In this document: positions 44,171-53,268 of the stretch, piece by piece
Layout of the letters: each line of letters starts with the position of its first letter
Position numbering within the stretch: the stretch's first letter is position 1
Assembly (NCBI RefSeq): GCF_004363655.1
Contig: NZ_SNZH01000005.1
Coordinates: forward strand, 334,365 to 398,364
Origin: Tahibacter aquaticus
GTDB lineage: Bacteria; Pseudomonadota; Gammaproteobacteria; Xanthomonadales; Rhodanobacteraceae
Direction of reading: 5' to 3'
Length of the DNA: 64,000 nt
Notes under the pieces: model-generated
Database searches by the model: none
What the model saw: only the letters and a program-made list of their open reading frames with translations
Told to the model about the DNA's origin: nothing
Position numbers and translations under genes: made by a program

Positions 44171-44992
44171 TCAGAGCGGGGTGAAATCCCGCGCGCAGAG
44201 GAATTCGGGCCGGATGCGATGGTGGCCGGGCCGCGGAGCGTTCGACACAGCGTTGTAAGTGACGATCAGCAGCACCCGGTCCTGCGGCGAGAGGTTTGTC
44301 GAGGAGCAATGCGCCAGCAGCGGATCGAAGAACACCACATCGCCGGCCTTGCCGGTGATGAACTCGATACCGTTGTCGCGGATCAGCCGGTCGACCGCGC
44401 CGTGGCCAACCTGGTAGGTGAGGTCCTTGGACAGATCCTGGCGCCAGTCGCCGGAGCGGTCCGGATCTTCCGACAGGTCGCCGCCGGTATGGCTGCGTGG
44501 AATGAAGCAGAGCGGGCCGTGCAGCATATCGACATCGTTGAGCAGCATGGCCACGTTGAGCAGGTCCGGGTTCTCGATGCCGTCGCCGTTCTTCCAGTAG
44601 ATGTAGTCCTGGTGCCAGGGCCAGGCCTGGCCATTCATGCGCTGCTTCATGTTGATCTTGAACTGGTGCACGTAGCAGCGCTCGCCGAGAAACTGCTCGG
44701 CGGTGGCGAGAAAGCGCGGGTCGCTGACCATGTCGGCGAAGAACGCGTCGTACAGATGCGGGCCGTGAATGCCGCGGATCAGGCGCGAGTCGTCTTCGTA
44801 GACGATGCCGGGATGCGCCTGCTGCACATAGGCGTCGATATGGCTGCGGATCGCGCGCACTTCCTCGTCGAGGAAGCAGCCGCGCTGCAGCGCGTAGCCC
44901 GACTCGCGGATGCGGTCGGCCGTGGTAACGCGCGGATCGGCCGTATCGGCAGGCCGCTCCGATGCTTCGGCATAGGCAGAGGATGCGTTCAT
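44171..44992 (-). CDS. Phytanoyl-CoA dioxygenase-type Fe(II)/2-oxoglutarate oxygenase
   Basis: The protein has 273 residues. The facial triad is visible as His127 and Asp129 in WPWHQDYIYW and His228 in DPLLAHCSSTN, followed by the 2-oxoglutarate-binding Arg. VHQFKINMKQRMNG and GPLCFIPRSHTGGD recall EctD and other amino-acid or NRPS-linked hydroxylases of the PhyH family. It is the last gene of the NRPS cluster on the minus strand, 166 bp after the sulfotransferase gene, so a tailoring hydroxylation (or halogenase-like step) is likely. The start at 44992 gives the normal length, with AAGGA upstream. Confidence 0.88.
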   Translation of the reverse strand: MNASSAYAEASERPADTADPRVTTADRIRESGYALQRGCFLDEEVRAIRSHIDAYVQQAHPGIVYEDDSRLIRGIHGPHLYDAFFADMVSDPRFLATAEQFLGERCYVHQFKINMKQRMNGQAWPWHQDYIYWKNGDGIENPDLLNVAMLLNDVDMLHGPLCFIPRSHTGGDLSEDPDRSGDWRQDLSKDLTYQVGHGAVDRLIRDNGIEFITGKAGDVVFFDPLLAHCSSTNLSPQDRVLLIVTYNAVSNAPRPGHHRIRPEFLCARDFTPL

Positions 44993-45158
44993 CAGTGCTA
45001 GTCCTTTAGTGAACCCCTGAACAAGGCGAAAATTTTTCGGGTTGCCGCCAGCGGCGCTGCCGGCGGCAGCCGAATCCGTCCCGTGCGACGATTCAACAGT
45101 TGGTAGCGACAGCCAGCCGCATCCCGGCACCAGGCCCTGGACGCGCGTCCTGTGCTGC

Positions 45159-46337
45159 TCAGACCTGGAACATGCGCCGCGCCAAGTCGCCATTTCCTGA
45201 AATGTGAATTTTTCCCGCATTCAACAACTTCATGGGATTGGCCTGGCCCTGTCCTATCGCCACCAGCAGCGGCAGCGGCAGGCGCACTTCGCAGTCGGCC
45301 GCGGCGTCGCCACGGACGACCGCAGCCGCGCCGTTTTCGAGCACGATGCGCCACACCTCGTCGGCGCGGTCGTCGAAGACAAATCGGATCGCGCCATCCT
45401 GGCTGGATTTGCCGATCAGGCCGCACAGCAGGGTCAGCATCTGGCCCGGATCCATGTCGTCCTGGACTGCCGCGCTGCCGCCGGCAAGCGGCACTGCCGG
45501 CAGATAGGGCGAGGGCGCACTGTCCCAGTCCGGGCCGATCGGCGCATAGCCCAGGCGCGCAAGAAGCACATTGGCACGCTGCAACTGCTCGGCCGGAATC
45601 TGGCGCAGGGGAATCGCCTTGCCCTTGCCGACGCCGCCCTGTTCGATGCGACGGGTGAAGACGATGTTGGAATCGCCCGGCCCACCCTGGTGCGATATGG
45701 CGAAGATACGTTCGACCAGGCCCGGATCCGGCGACATGCCGAGAAACTGCAGCAGTGCCGGCACGACCTGGTCGGGATAGAACACCAGGTCTTCGTACTG
45801 TACGCGGTGCACCGAACCGCTTTCGCGCTCCTCGAAGGCGAGCGCCTTGGCGGTCTTGTCGCACCAGTAGTCCATGATCGCCGCGACGACATTGTCCGGC
45901 CGCTTCGACACGAACGAGGAAAAGCCGTAACCCGAATAGCCAAAACGCGAGACTTCCATGCCCGAGTGCACCACGTCCATGCAATTGCGGTACAGGCAGA
46001 CGAAGCGCGCATCGGGGAATACCGACCTGACCAGGGCCAGGTGATCGACCGTGCTGATGGACTTGTCGCACCAGCGCGCCTTGCCGACGCGGCTCTGGTA
46101 GTCGCTCATCATCCCGTCGATCACTTCGCGGCAGCGCTGCCGCGTCAGTTCGCTGTTCTTTTCGCTCTGGTGAATCAGTGCATGGGTCCAGCTCAGGGTC
46201 TTGCACAGCTCGCCCAGGTGCAGTTCCGGCGGACAGCCGACTTCGGCGTGGGAATCGAGCACGTAGCGCAGCAGAGTCGAGCCGGAGCGGGAACAGCAGA
46301 CCACGAAGATCGGTGCGTTGTTGTTTATGGCATTCAT
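45159..46337 (-). CDS. Sulfotransferase fused to an SCP2-like lipid-binding domain
   Basis: The protein has 392 residues. The N-terminal domain of about 8-290 is a PAPS-dependent sulfotransferase with the 5'-phosphosulfate loop FVVCCSRSGSTLLRYVL at 11-27 and the 3'-phosphate part FVCLYRNCMDVVHSGMEVS near 112-130. Residues about 300-392 resemble an SCP2/sterol carrier domain (IRFVFDD, then GQANPMKLLNAGKIHISGNG). This two-domain fusion is unusual. It lies in the NRPS tailoring block. The sulfate acceptor could be a hydroxyl made by one of the neighbouring oxygenases, and the SCP2 part could hold a lipid tail. GGAG lies 10 bases before the ATG. Confidence 0.82.
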   Translation of the reverse strand: MNAINNNAPIFVVCCSRSGSTLLRYVLDSHAEVGCPPELHLGELCKTLSWTHALIHQSEKNSELTRQRCREVIDGMMSDYQSRVGKARWCDKSISTVDHLALVRSVFPDARFVCLYRNCMDVVHSGMEVSRFGYSGYGFSSFVSKRPDNVVAAIMDYWCDKTAKALAFEERESGSVHRVQYEDLVFYPDQVVPALLQFLGMSPDPGLVERIFAISHQGGPGDSNIVFTRRIEQGGVGKGKAIPLRQIPAEQLQRANVLLARLGYAPIGPDWDSAPSPYLPAVPLAGGSAAVQDDMDPGQMLTLLCGLIGKSSQDGAIRFVFDDRADEVWRIVLENGAAAVVRGDAAADCEVRLPLPLLVAIGQGQANPMKLLNAGKIHISGNGDLARRMFQV

Positions 46338-46400
46338 AAAATTGAGTACTCCACGACAGAGGGTTGCAGCGCGGCAGGAATGCCCGCGAAGGTGTAGCGG

Positions 46401-48005
46401 CTAGGCCATTTCCATGGTCATCTTGCCGTACAGCCGTTCTGCCGGAATGTTGTTGTCGCTGCAGGCCAGCAGCATTTTTTCGGTTTCTATGATCTGGGCG
46501 GAATTCTCGTCGTAGTCCAGGCCCATGAAATATTTGTACCAAGGCTCCATGCCGAGCGCGTAGAGGAATACGCGTGACGGCTTGAATATCTCGGCGATCT
46601 TGTGCGCCTGCTCGAAATTGGAACCGTTCAGGCGACGCGATTCCTTGATCTTCTTGCTCACCAGCTTGGTATGCAGGGCGCCGTAGAGCCAGGTATACGG
46701 AGCACCTACGCATTCCATGCCTATCGCCATCACGTCGACCTCGCCCAGGTAGTCGGCGATGTGGTGATACATGGTGGGATCGAGATTGGAAGAATCCGCG
46801 CCGAGGAATACGCGCTTTCCCAGCAGTTCGAAAAACCACGCCGCCTTGGAGCGAACGTTCAGATCGCCGTGCTCGCCAAGGAAGGGCACGCTGACGATGC
46901 GCCCGCCGGGCACCTGCACCTCGTCCATGTCGTCCATCTCGATCGCATCGAAGCCGAACTGCTTGAGCAGCAGGCGCAGCGACGGATCGGTCAGGCTGCC
47001 GCCGTTGTTCTTCGGCACGAGGATCTTGCTGGTCTTGTGGCGCAGCTGCAGCAGCGACTCGATGTTGGCGTGGTCCTGATGGTTGTGCGTGATGCAGATG
47101 TAGTCGATACGCTCGGGCAGCTGGCTGAAGCTGATCACCTCGTCGGAGAAGGACTCGCCCCGCGAGGCGATGACCGGGTCGACGATGATGGCTACGTCGG
47201 CGGTTTCCAGCAGGAAGCCCGCATGGCCGAGGTATTGCAGGCGCACGCCGTCGCGGACCGGCACGTGGCGCTGTGCCGGCGGCGCGGCAGTGAACAGGTC
47301 GCGATAGTGCACGCCGCCCAGCGTCTCGCGGCCGGCGAACAGCGCGTCCACCTCCGCAGCCGCCAGCGGCAGCGCGCGGGCACGGAATACCGCGTCGAGG
47401 ATGGGATCGTTGTAATCGATCTTCAGCTGCAGATTGTTGGCTTCGGGCAGGCGCGGCGTACTCAGCACGAATGGCCGCTGGCCTACCGTGTCGAGCAGGC
47501 CGAACGACACGCTCTGCAGCGAGCGCTTATAGTGACGGCTCTTGTACAGCAGGCTTTCCAGCAGCCGGTACGAGGGGTGGTGCTCCAGATCCATGAAGAT
47601 CTCGACGTAGCCGCGCAGCGGAGCCGGCACGCGCTCGTACAGGTATTCGATCGACTCACCGCTGGTATGCGCGCGCAGCAGTTCGTCCAGTTCGCGCACG
47701 GAGTCGGACAGCACCACCAGGTCTGCATGCTCCAGGTCGATGCGCTCGACCAGGGCTTTGATGTCCGACACGCGGTCTTCGGCGCAATCCAGGAACTCCG
47801 AGCCGGCCATGCCGGGCTGGGCCACCGCCATCACATGCAGCTTCGCGTTCTTGATGAAGGAACTCATGATGCGGCGATGCGTGTTCACGATATGCCGTGC
47901 GCCGGTGACCGGCGGCAGCAGATACGGCCAGGCGTACCACTGGTTCAGCAATGGCTCGAAATAGACATCTTCGCGCAGGTACAGCTTACCGTCGTCATTG
48001 CTCAT
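46401..48005 (-). CDS. CmlA-type di-iron beta-hydroxylase, metallo-beta-lactamase fold
   Basis: The protein has 534 residues. An N-terminal region of about 245 residues, unlike any lactamase, precedes a metallo-beta-lactamase domain. Ligand positions are His307, His309, Asp311 and His312 in THNHQDHAN, Glu378 in PFLGEHGD, Asp404 in FLGADSSN and probably His468. Length, the two-part layout and the extra Glu ligand agree with CmlA, the di-iron monooxygenase that beta-hydroxylates an amino acid bound to an NRPS carrier. The NRPS context strongly supports that role. It lies between the type II thioesterase and sulfotransferase genes. A hydrolytic MBL enzyme is the less likely alternative. Confidence 0.83.
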   Translation of the reverse strand: MSNDDGKLYLREDVYFEPLLNQWYAWPYLLPPVTGARHIVNTHRRIMSSFIKNAKLHVMAVAQPGMAGSEFLDCAEDRVSDIKALVERIDLEHADLVVLSDSVRELDELLRAHTSGESIEYLYERVPAPLRGYVEIFMDLEHHPSYRLLESLLYKSRHYKRSLQSVSFGLLDTVGQRPFVLSTPRLPEANNLQLKIDYNDPILDAVFRARALPLAAAEVDALFAGRETLGGVHYRDLFTAAPPAQRHVPVRDGVRLQYLGHAGFLLETADVAIIVDPVIASRGESFSDEVISFSQLPERIDYICITHNHQDHANIESLLQLRHKTSKILVPKNNGGSLTDPSLRLLLKQFGFDAIEMDDMDEVQVPGGRIVSVPFLGEHGDLNVRSKAAWFFELLGKRVFLGADSSNLDPTMYHHIADYLGEVDVMAIGMECVGAPYTWLYGALHTKLVSKKIKESRRLNGSNFEQAHKIAEIFKPSRVFLYALGMEPWYKYFMGLDYDENSAQIIETEKMLLACSDNNIPAERLYGKMTMEMA

Positions 48006-48089
48006 TCAAATCTCCTTGCCTCATCGACATCGGCCGGGGCACCGTCCGGGCGCCGCGGCAAACTATCCAGATAGTCACATTGCAACATG

Positions 48090-48872
48090 TCATGCCACGC
48101 TTTCCAGACTGCGGCTCGCCCTGTCCTGCACCTCCAGCTCGCGCAGCCGGCTGCCGACCATCGCCGTCAGCAGTTCCAGATGGCTGTGGATGAAGAAATG
48201 CCCGCCCGGCAGGCGGTCGAAGCGGATAGGCGGCTCTATCTCTTCCTGCCAGGCATGTACCTGATGCTCTTCGATTTCGTCGTGCTCGCCGTAGAACACG
48301 CTGGTCGGCACTGACAGCTTGCGCGCGCGGGCGTAGACATAGGTTTCCGACAGAGAGAAATCTGCGCGCAGGCCGGGCAGGAACAGGTCCAGCAGCTCCC
48401 GGTTGGCGAGGATTTCCTGCGGCGTGCCGTTGAGATCCTGCAGCGCGGCCTTGAACTCCTCGTCGCTCATGGCCGAATACGGCTGCTCGAACTCCCGCGT
48501 CCAGGGCGCAGGGCTGGCCGACAGCAGCAGCTGGCGCGGCAGCGGCAGGCCACGTTCCTGCAGCATGCAGCTGAGCTCGAAGGAGATCAGCGCGCCGTTG
48601 CTGTGGCCGAAGAACGCGAACGGCTTGTCGTGCAGCAACGGCTCCAGCGCCAGCATCAGTTTGCCGGTCATTTCCGACACGGTCGTGCACGGCCGCTCCA
48701 GCGCACGGCTGCCCTTGCCCGGCGACTGCACGCCGATCAGCTCGACCCAGGGCGGCAGCTGCTCGGCCCAGGCGCGGAAAATATGCGCGTTGCCGCCCGC
48801 ATAGGGAAAGCAGAACAGACGCAGGCGCGAGCGCTGCGGCCGGGAGAAGTGGATGAACCAGGGAGTGTTCAT
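48090..48872 (-). CDS. Type II thioesterase of the NRPS cluster
   Basis: This 260-residue alpha/beta hydrolase has FCFPYAGGNAHIFRAW at about 20-35, the GxSxG nucleophile in FGHSNGALI (Ser91) and a C-terminal His in LPGGHFFIHS. TEII enzymes remove wrong or stalled acyl groups from carrier proteins. It sits 41 bp after the TauD gene and before the CmlA-type gene, on the same strand. The start at 48872 matches the family N-terminus; its ribosome site is weak. Confidence 0.92.
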   Translation of the reverse strand: MNTPWFIHFSRPQRSRLRLFCFPYAGGNAHIFRAWAEQLPPWVELIGVQSPGKGSRALERPCTTVSEMTGKLMLALEPLLHDKPFAFFGHSNGALISFELSCMLQERGLPLPRQLLLSASPAPWTREFEQPYSAMSDEEFKAALQDLNGTPQEILANRELLDLFLPGLRADFSLSETYVYARARKLSVPTSVFYGEHDEIEEHQVHAWQEEIEPPIRFDRLPGGHFFIHSHLELLTAMVGSRLRELEVQDRASRSLESVA

Positions 48873-48913
48873 GAGAGTACCGTGTGCGACGAGCGGATGA
48901 CGGGAAGTGCGGA

Positions 48914-49906
48914 TCAGGCGGCGATGGCCGCCGCTTCCGAACCGTGCAGGCGGGTCATGCCGACCAGTACCTGGCGATTGCCGGAATACGTGCCGCGGCC
49001 ATGCGAATACAGCATGTTGTCCAGCAACAGCAGGTCGTTGCGCTGCCAGTCGAAGGCGATCTTGTTGCGGTCGTAGATGTCGCGGATCGTCTGCAGCGTT
49101 TCCGGCTCGATGTGGTCGCCATTGCCGTAATAGGTATTGCGCGGCAGGTGCTCTTCCTTCATCACGCTGAGCAGGCTTTCCTGCACATCGGCTTCCAGGT
49201 TGGTGACATGGAACAGATGCGCCTGGTTGAACCAGACCCGGGCGCCGGTGACCGGGTGCTGCGCACTGGCCTGGTTGATCTGGCGCGTGCGCAGATGCCG
49301 CTCGCCCAGCCACTCGTACGACAGCTGGTTGGCGATGCAGAAACTTTCCACGTCGGCTTTTTCCGTGGTCTGGAATACCTCGGTCCAGGGAATGTCGATT
49401 TCCGAATAGTTGCGCACGTACATCACGCCGTGGCGCTCGAAACGCGCACGGATCGCTTCGGGAATCTCGCGATACACCAGGCGGCTGTCGCAGATCGGCG
49501 TGCTGCCGCCGACGGGCGACGGCACCGTGCACAGGAAGCCGATGCGCATGGCCCAGCGGTTCGAGTAGGAGTTCTCGTTGTGCTGGGGAATGACCTGGTC
49601 GGGATGGTATTCCGTCGCCGTGTATACATTGCCGCGCAGCTCGGTGCGCGGGGTCGAACGATAGGTGTATTGCATCAGGTCTTCGCCGAACAGCGTCGAC
49701 AGCACCGCGCCGAACTGCTGGCTGCCGACGAATTTCAGGCCGCGGATCAGCAGCGCGCCATTGCCCTGCACCAGGCGTTCGACATGGGCGCGATTCTCCT
49801 GCGCCCAATCGAGCACCTTGCTGCCCTGCAGATCGAGATCGAGCAGCAGCCGCGTCCCCTGTACCGGCTTCAGGTCCGCACAATCCACATTTGCCAACGT
49901 AGCCAT
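48914..49906 (-). CDS. TauD/TfdA-family (SyrP-like) Fe(II)/2-oxoglutarate oxygenase
   Basis: The protein has 330 residues. The iron site is His109-x-Glu111 in VIPQHNENSYS (HxE instead of HxD, as in SyrP and clavaminate-synthase-like enzymes) and a distal His in LYSHGRGTYSGNR, whose Arg binds 2-oxoglutarate. SyrP-like enzymes beta-hydroxylate carrier-bound aspartate. The last NRPS adenylation domain here looks aspartate-like, which fits. GGAGGAAAGGGG before the ATG at 49906 is the strongest ribosome site in the cluster. A 197-bp gap separates it from the ABC permease gene. Confidence 0.88.
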   Translation of the reverse strand: MATLANVDCADLKPVQGTRLLLDLDLQGSKVLDWAQENRAHVERLVQGNGALLIRGLKFVGSQQFGAVLSTLFGEDLMQYTYRSTPRTELRGNVYTATEYHPDQVIPQHNENSYSNRWAMRIGFLCTVPSPVGGSTPICDSRLVYREIPEAIRARFERHGVMYVRNYSEIDIPWTEVFQTTEKADVESFCIANQLSYEWLGERHLRTRQINQASAQHPVTGARVWFNQAHLFHVTNLEADVQESLLSVMKEEHLPRNTYYGNGDHIEPETLQTIRDIYDRNKIAFDWQRNDLLLLDNMLYSHGRGTYSGNRQVLVGMTRLHGSEAAAIAA

Positions 49907-50076
49907 TCCCCTTTCCTCCTGAATCAGTCCGTGTTCACGCCACCGTATATGGCTGCGCGCCTGCGCGCGCCCATGCGCCCCCGCGCCATGGTTTGCCTGT
50001 CCTGCCGGCCCGGGCCGTGGTTCGGCCCAGGCGGCGATGCTGTGCCGCACTGCGTGCACAGCGGTTCTGCCCTGCG

Positions 50077-50095
50077 GTGCCGGCATCGCCGGCAC
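50077..50095 (-). terminator. Hairpin just after the ABC permease gene
   Basis: GTGCCGGC and GCCGGCAC pair perfectly around a three-base loop, 9 bases past the permease stop on the minus strand. There is no T-run. It may attenuate transcription before the TauD gene or stabilise the exporter mRNA. Confidence 0.45.
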
Positions 50096-50103
50096 GCTTC
50101 TTG

Positions 50104-52530
50104 TTACTCGTAACGCAGCGCCACACTCGGCTCGTTTTTCACAACACGACGTGTAGCGATGTATATCGCCGACATGACCAGCCCGGTCACCAGCGCGGCA
50201 AAGAACACCCCGACCACGACCAGGGTCAAGGTGCCGAGGCCGGCAAAGCGCGACAACAGGTAAAGAATGCCGATCGAGATCAGCGCGCTGATCAGCAGGC
50301 CTGCCGTCACCTGCCGGCCGCCCTGGCGCAGGAACAGCCAGATGATGCTGCGGTCGGTCGCCCCGACTGCGCGGCGCAGGCCGATTTCGTGGGTGCGCTG
50401 TACCACCGTGTTGCTGCTCAGGCCGTAGATGCCGGTCATTGCCAGCAGGATGGCGAAGATGCCGCAGCGTACGAACAGGTCGGTCATCGTGGTGGCGACC
50501 AGGGTCAGCTTCTTCTGCGAATCGTCGTAGTTGGCGATAGGCCCCGGCACCACGTACGCGTCGACATTGCTGACGGCGCGGTACATCGCCGTGCGGGCTG
50601 CCGCGGCCGAACCGCGATGGCGTACCAGCACGCCCAATACCGGCTCTATCGCCTGCGGCAGCGGCTGGTAGATCGCAGCGAAGGTGTTCTTGTCGGTAAC
50701 CAGCAGGTTCTCGCCGCGGCGCACATCGCTGACCACGCCGATGACGATGCGCTGCTCGGTGGTCTTGCCCTGCTCGTCGAGCAGCCGGATGCGCTTGCCC
50801 AGCGCCGATTCGCCGCCCCAGTAGGCGCGGGCCAGCGACTGGCTGATCACCGCAGTTTTCAGCCCGGTTTCGCTGTCGCGGCTGTCGAAATTGCGCCCTT
50901 CCAGCAGACGCGTACCGATCTGGCCGGGCGATTCCGAAGTGACCAGCAGGGTCGCTTCCGGGTAGTCGCCGATGCGGCTGTATTCCATGTCGTCGACGGC
51001 GAAGCGGCTGGCGCCCAGATTGCCGGTGAGCAGGGCAGCGTCGATATCGCTGCTGCCGCGCAGTTCGCCCAGCAGACGCTGGTAGAACAGCAGCTGTTTT
51101 TCCGGCGTGTCCTGGCTGCTGTCGCGCAAGTCGACCTGCATGGTCAGCAGGTTGGTCGGATCGATGCCGAAATCGATATGCCCGGCGCGGTAGGCGATGA
51201 TGCCCATGGCCGTGCCCACCAGCAGCACTACCGAGATCAGTGCAATCTGGATGGTGACCAGGATGCGCGAGATACGTCCGCTGGTACGTCCCTGCGAGCC
51301 GCGCGTACCGTCGCGCAGCAGCGCGCTGGCATTGATGCGCGTGGCGCCGTAGACCGGCATCACCGAAACCAGCAGGATCATCAGCGGAATGAACACGGCG
51401 GCTGCGGTCACCGTCGCGCCGTCCAGCCCCCAGTTCCACCAGTACGGCAGGTTGCCTTCGAACACCGTGGCGATGAAGCCGTTGGTCGATTTCAGCGCCC
51501 AGCCGGCCAGCAGCACGGCGATGATGCCGCCGCTGACGCAGATGATCATGCTTTCCAGTGTCATCTGCAGCAGCAGGCGCAGGCGCGGTGCGCCCAGCGC
51601 GACGCGCACGGCGATCTCGCGCATGCGCTCGTTGGTGCGTGCCAGCAGCATGTTGCCCACATTGACGCAGGCCAGCAGCAGGATGAACAGCGACACCGCA
51701 TTGAGGATGGCAAAGACGAAAGGTCCTTCGGGATAGGTCTGTACCGACTGGAAAGTCAGCGGAAACAGGCCGTCCAGGTCTTCCTCCTGCGAATCGGCGC
51801 GGCCGTCCTGCTGCTGTACGCGCTTCATCAGGCCCTGCAGCTCGGTCCTGACCTGGCTGTGCGACGCGCCGGGGGCAAGCCGCGCGTATACGCTGTAGGC
51901 GTTGGCGGTGTAGCCGGTGGGCTGCAGATCCTTGCTCGATATGGGCAGCCACAGGCTGGCCGAACCCGGGAAGGCATAGTCCTTGGGCATGACGCCGACC
52001 ACACGCGTCGGCTTGCGGTTGAGCAGGATGCTGCGATCGATGATGTTCGGATCGCCGGCAAATGCCGACTGCCAGACCTTGTAGCCCAGCACGACCACGG
52101 CCTCCGCGCCGTCGGTGCTGTCTTCGCGCACGAAGCCACGCCCCATCAGCGGCTTGGTGCGGCTGAATTCGAACACGTTCCACTCGGCCAGGGTGGCGCT
52201 CAGGTTGCGTACGGAATCCTTGTCGCCCAGGGCCAGCGTGGTGGCGGAATACGCACCCAGCTCGCTCAGGCTGCGGATGCCACCGGCGCGGATCTCCGAC
52301 AGCAGATAGGCATTCACCGTGCTGATGCGGCCCTTGCGCTCGCCGACCACCCGCACCACCGAGCCGCCATCGGCGATCGGCAGGTCTTTGTATAACAGTG
52401 TATTTAGCAGGCCGAATGTGTACAGGCTGATGGCCAGGCCGCCGGCCAGCACGAGAATGGTCAGCGCAGTGAAGCCCGGAGTCTTCTTCAGCAGGCGCAG
52501 GGCATACTTGAAATCGGAAATATGCAGCAC
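50104..52530 (-). CDS. MacB-type ABC transporter permease, two FtsX domains
   Basis: The protein has 808 residues. An N-terminal helix (PGFTALTILVLAGGLAISLY) is followed by a large periplasmic domain (MacB_PCD, about 50-260). Then comes a first FtsX unit with FVFAILNAVSLFILLLACVN and MLLARTNERMREIAVRVALG, a second membrane start (ILVTIQIALISVVLLVG), a second periplasmic domain, and the last FtsX unit with VVQRTHEIGLRRAVGATDRS. There is no ATPase domain in this chain; it is supplied by the gene at 52541. It is the inner-membrane part of an exporter, probably for the peptide product or for its immunity. Ten bases separate it from the ATPase gene. Confidence 0.9.
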   Translation of the reverse strand: MLHISDFKYALRLLKKTPGFTALTILVLAGGLAISLYTFGLLNTLLYKDLPIADGGSVVRVVGERKGRISTVNAYLLSEIRAGGIRSLSELGAYSATTLALGDKDSVRNLSATLAEWNVFEFSRTKPLMGRGFVREDSTDGAEAVVVLGYKVWQSAFAGDPNIIDRSILLNRKPTRVVGVMPKDYAFPGSASLWLPISSKDLQPTGYTANAYSVYARLAPGASHSQVRTELQGLMKRVQQQDGRADSQEEDLDGLFPLTFQSVQTYPEGPFVFAILNAVSLFILLLACVNVGNMLLARTNERMREIAVRVALGAPRLRLLLQMTLESMIICVSGGIIAVLLAGWALKSTNGFIATVFEGNLPYWWNWGLDGATVTAAAVFIPLMILLVSVMPVYGATRINASALLRDGTRGSQGRTSGRISRILVTIQIALISVVLLVGTAMGIIAYRAGHIDFGIDPTNLLTMQVDLRDSSQDTPEKQLLFYQRLLGELRGSSDIDAALLTGNLGASRFAVDDMEYSRIGDYPEATLLVTSESPGQIGTRLLEGRNFDSRDSETGLKTAVISQSLARAYWGGESALGKRIRLLDEQGKTTEQRIVIGVVSDVRRGENLLVTDKNTFAAIYQPLPQAIEPVLGVLVRHRGSAAAARTAMYRAVSNVDAYVVPGPIANYDDSQKKLTLVATTMTDLFVRCGIFAILLAMTGIYGLSSNTVVQRTHEIGLRRAVGATDRSIIWLFLRQGGRQVTAGLLISALISIGILYLLSRFAGLGTLTLVVVGVFFAALVTGLVMSAIYIATRRVVKNEPSVALRYE

Positions 52531-52540
52531 TTCGCCTCTC

Positions 52541-53260
52541 CTAGCCGGCTACCGGAATCTTGCGCGGCACGACGATATTGGAGGCGATCTGGCCGTCCAG
52601 CAGTTCCACCCGGCGCGGCGCGCGCGCCGCGGTTTCCGGATTGTGCGTAACCATGCAGACGGTAGAGCCCTCGGCGTGCAGGTTCTCCAGCATCTCGGTC
52701 ACGATCTCGGCGTTCTTGGAATCCAGGTTGCCGGTCGGTTCGTCGGCCAGGATCAGCGAGGGATTGCCCGCCACCGCACGCGCCACGGCCACGCGCTGCT
52801 GCTGGCCGCCGGACAGCTGGGTCGGATAGTGCTTGGCCCGGTGCGACATCTCGACCTTGTCCAGCGCCCGTGACACCAGGGCCTGGATCTCACCCTTCTT
52901 CAGGTCGGCGCGGTAGGTCAGCGGCAGCGCGACGTTCTCTTCCACGGTCAAGTCACTGATCAGGTTGAACGACTGGAATACGAAACCGATTTCCTTGTTG
53001 CGGATGCGTGCCCGCTCGTCGCGGTCGACCGTGGACACGTCGTGGCCGGCCAGCAGGTACTTGCCGCTGGTCCACACGTCGAGCAGGCCCAGCAGCGACA
53101 GCAGGGTCGATTTGCCGCAGCCCGATGGCCCCGAGAACGATACATATTCACCTTTCCATATTGAAAGGTTAATGCCCTGCAGGGCGCGCGTCTCGACCTC
53201 CTCGGTGAAGAAGGACTTTTGCAGATCCTGCAGCTGGATGAGTGGTTGTGCTTGAGTCAT
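52541..53260 (-). CDS. ABC exporter ATP-binding protein, LolD/MacB type
   Basis: This 239-residue ATPase has Walker A SGPSGCGKSTLLSLLG at about 43-58, the signature LSGGQQQRVAVARA and Walker B LILADEPTGNLDSKNAE with the LolD/MacB-type TGNLDS, then the H-loop CMVTHNPE. The Q-loop is GFVFQSFNLI. It powers the FtsX-type permease directly downstream. It lies 8 bases after the HlyD-type gene, so the three are one operon. Confidence 0.94.
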   Translation of the reverse strand: MTQAQPLIQLQDLQKSFFTEEVETRALQGINLSIWKGEYVSFSGPSGCGKSTLLSLLGLLDVWTSGKYLLAGHDVSTVDRDERARIRNKEIGFVFQSFNLISDLTVEENVALPLTYRADLKKGEIQALVSRALDKVEMSHRAKHYPTQLSGGQQQRVAVARAVAGNPSLILADEPTGNLDSKNAEIVTEMLENLHAEGSTVCMVTHNPETAARAPRRVELLDGQIASNIVVPRKIPVAG

Positions 53261-53268
53261 GGCTATCC

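Noticed and set aside
46401..48005. Plain metallo-beta-lactamase hydrolase for the 534-residue protein
   Set aside because: The long N-terminal part, the Glu ligand and the ligand spacing fit CmlA-type di-iron hydroxylases better, and the gene is in an NRPS cluster.
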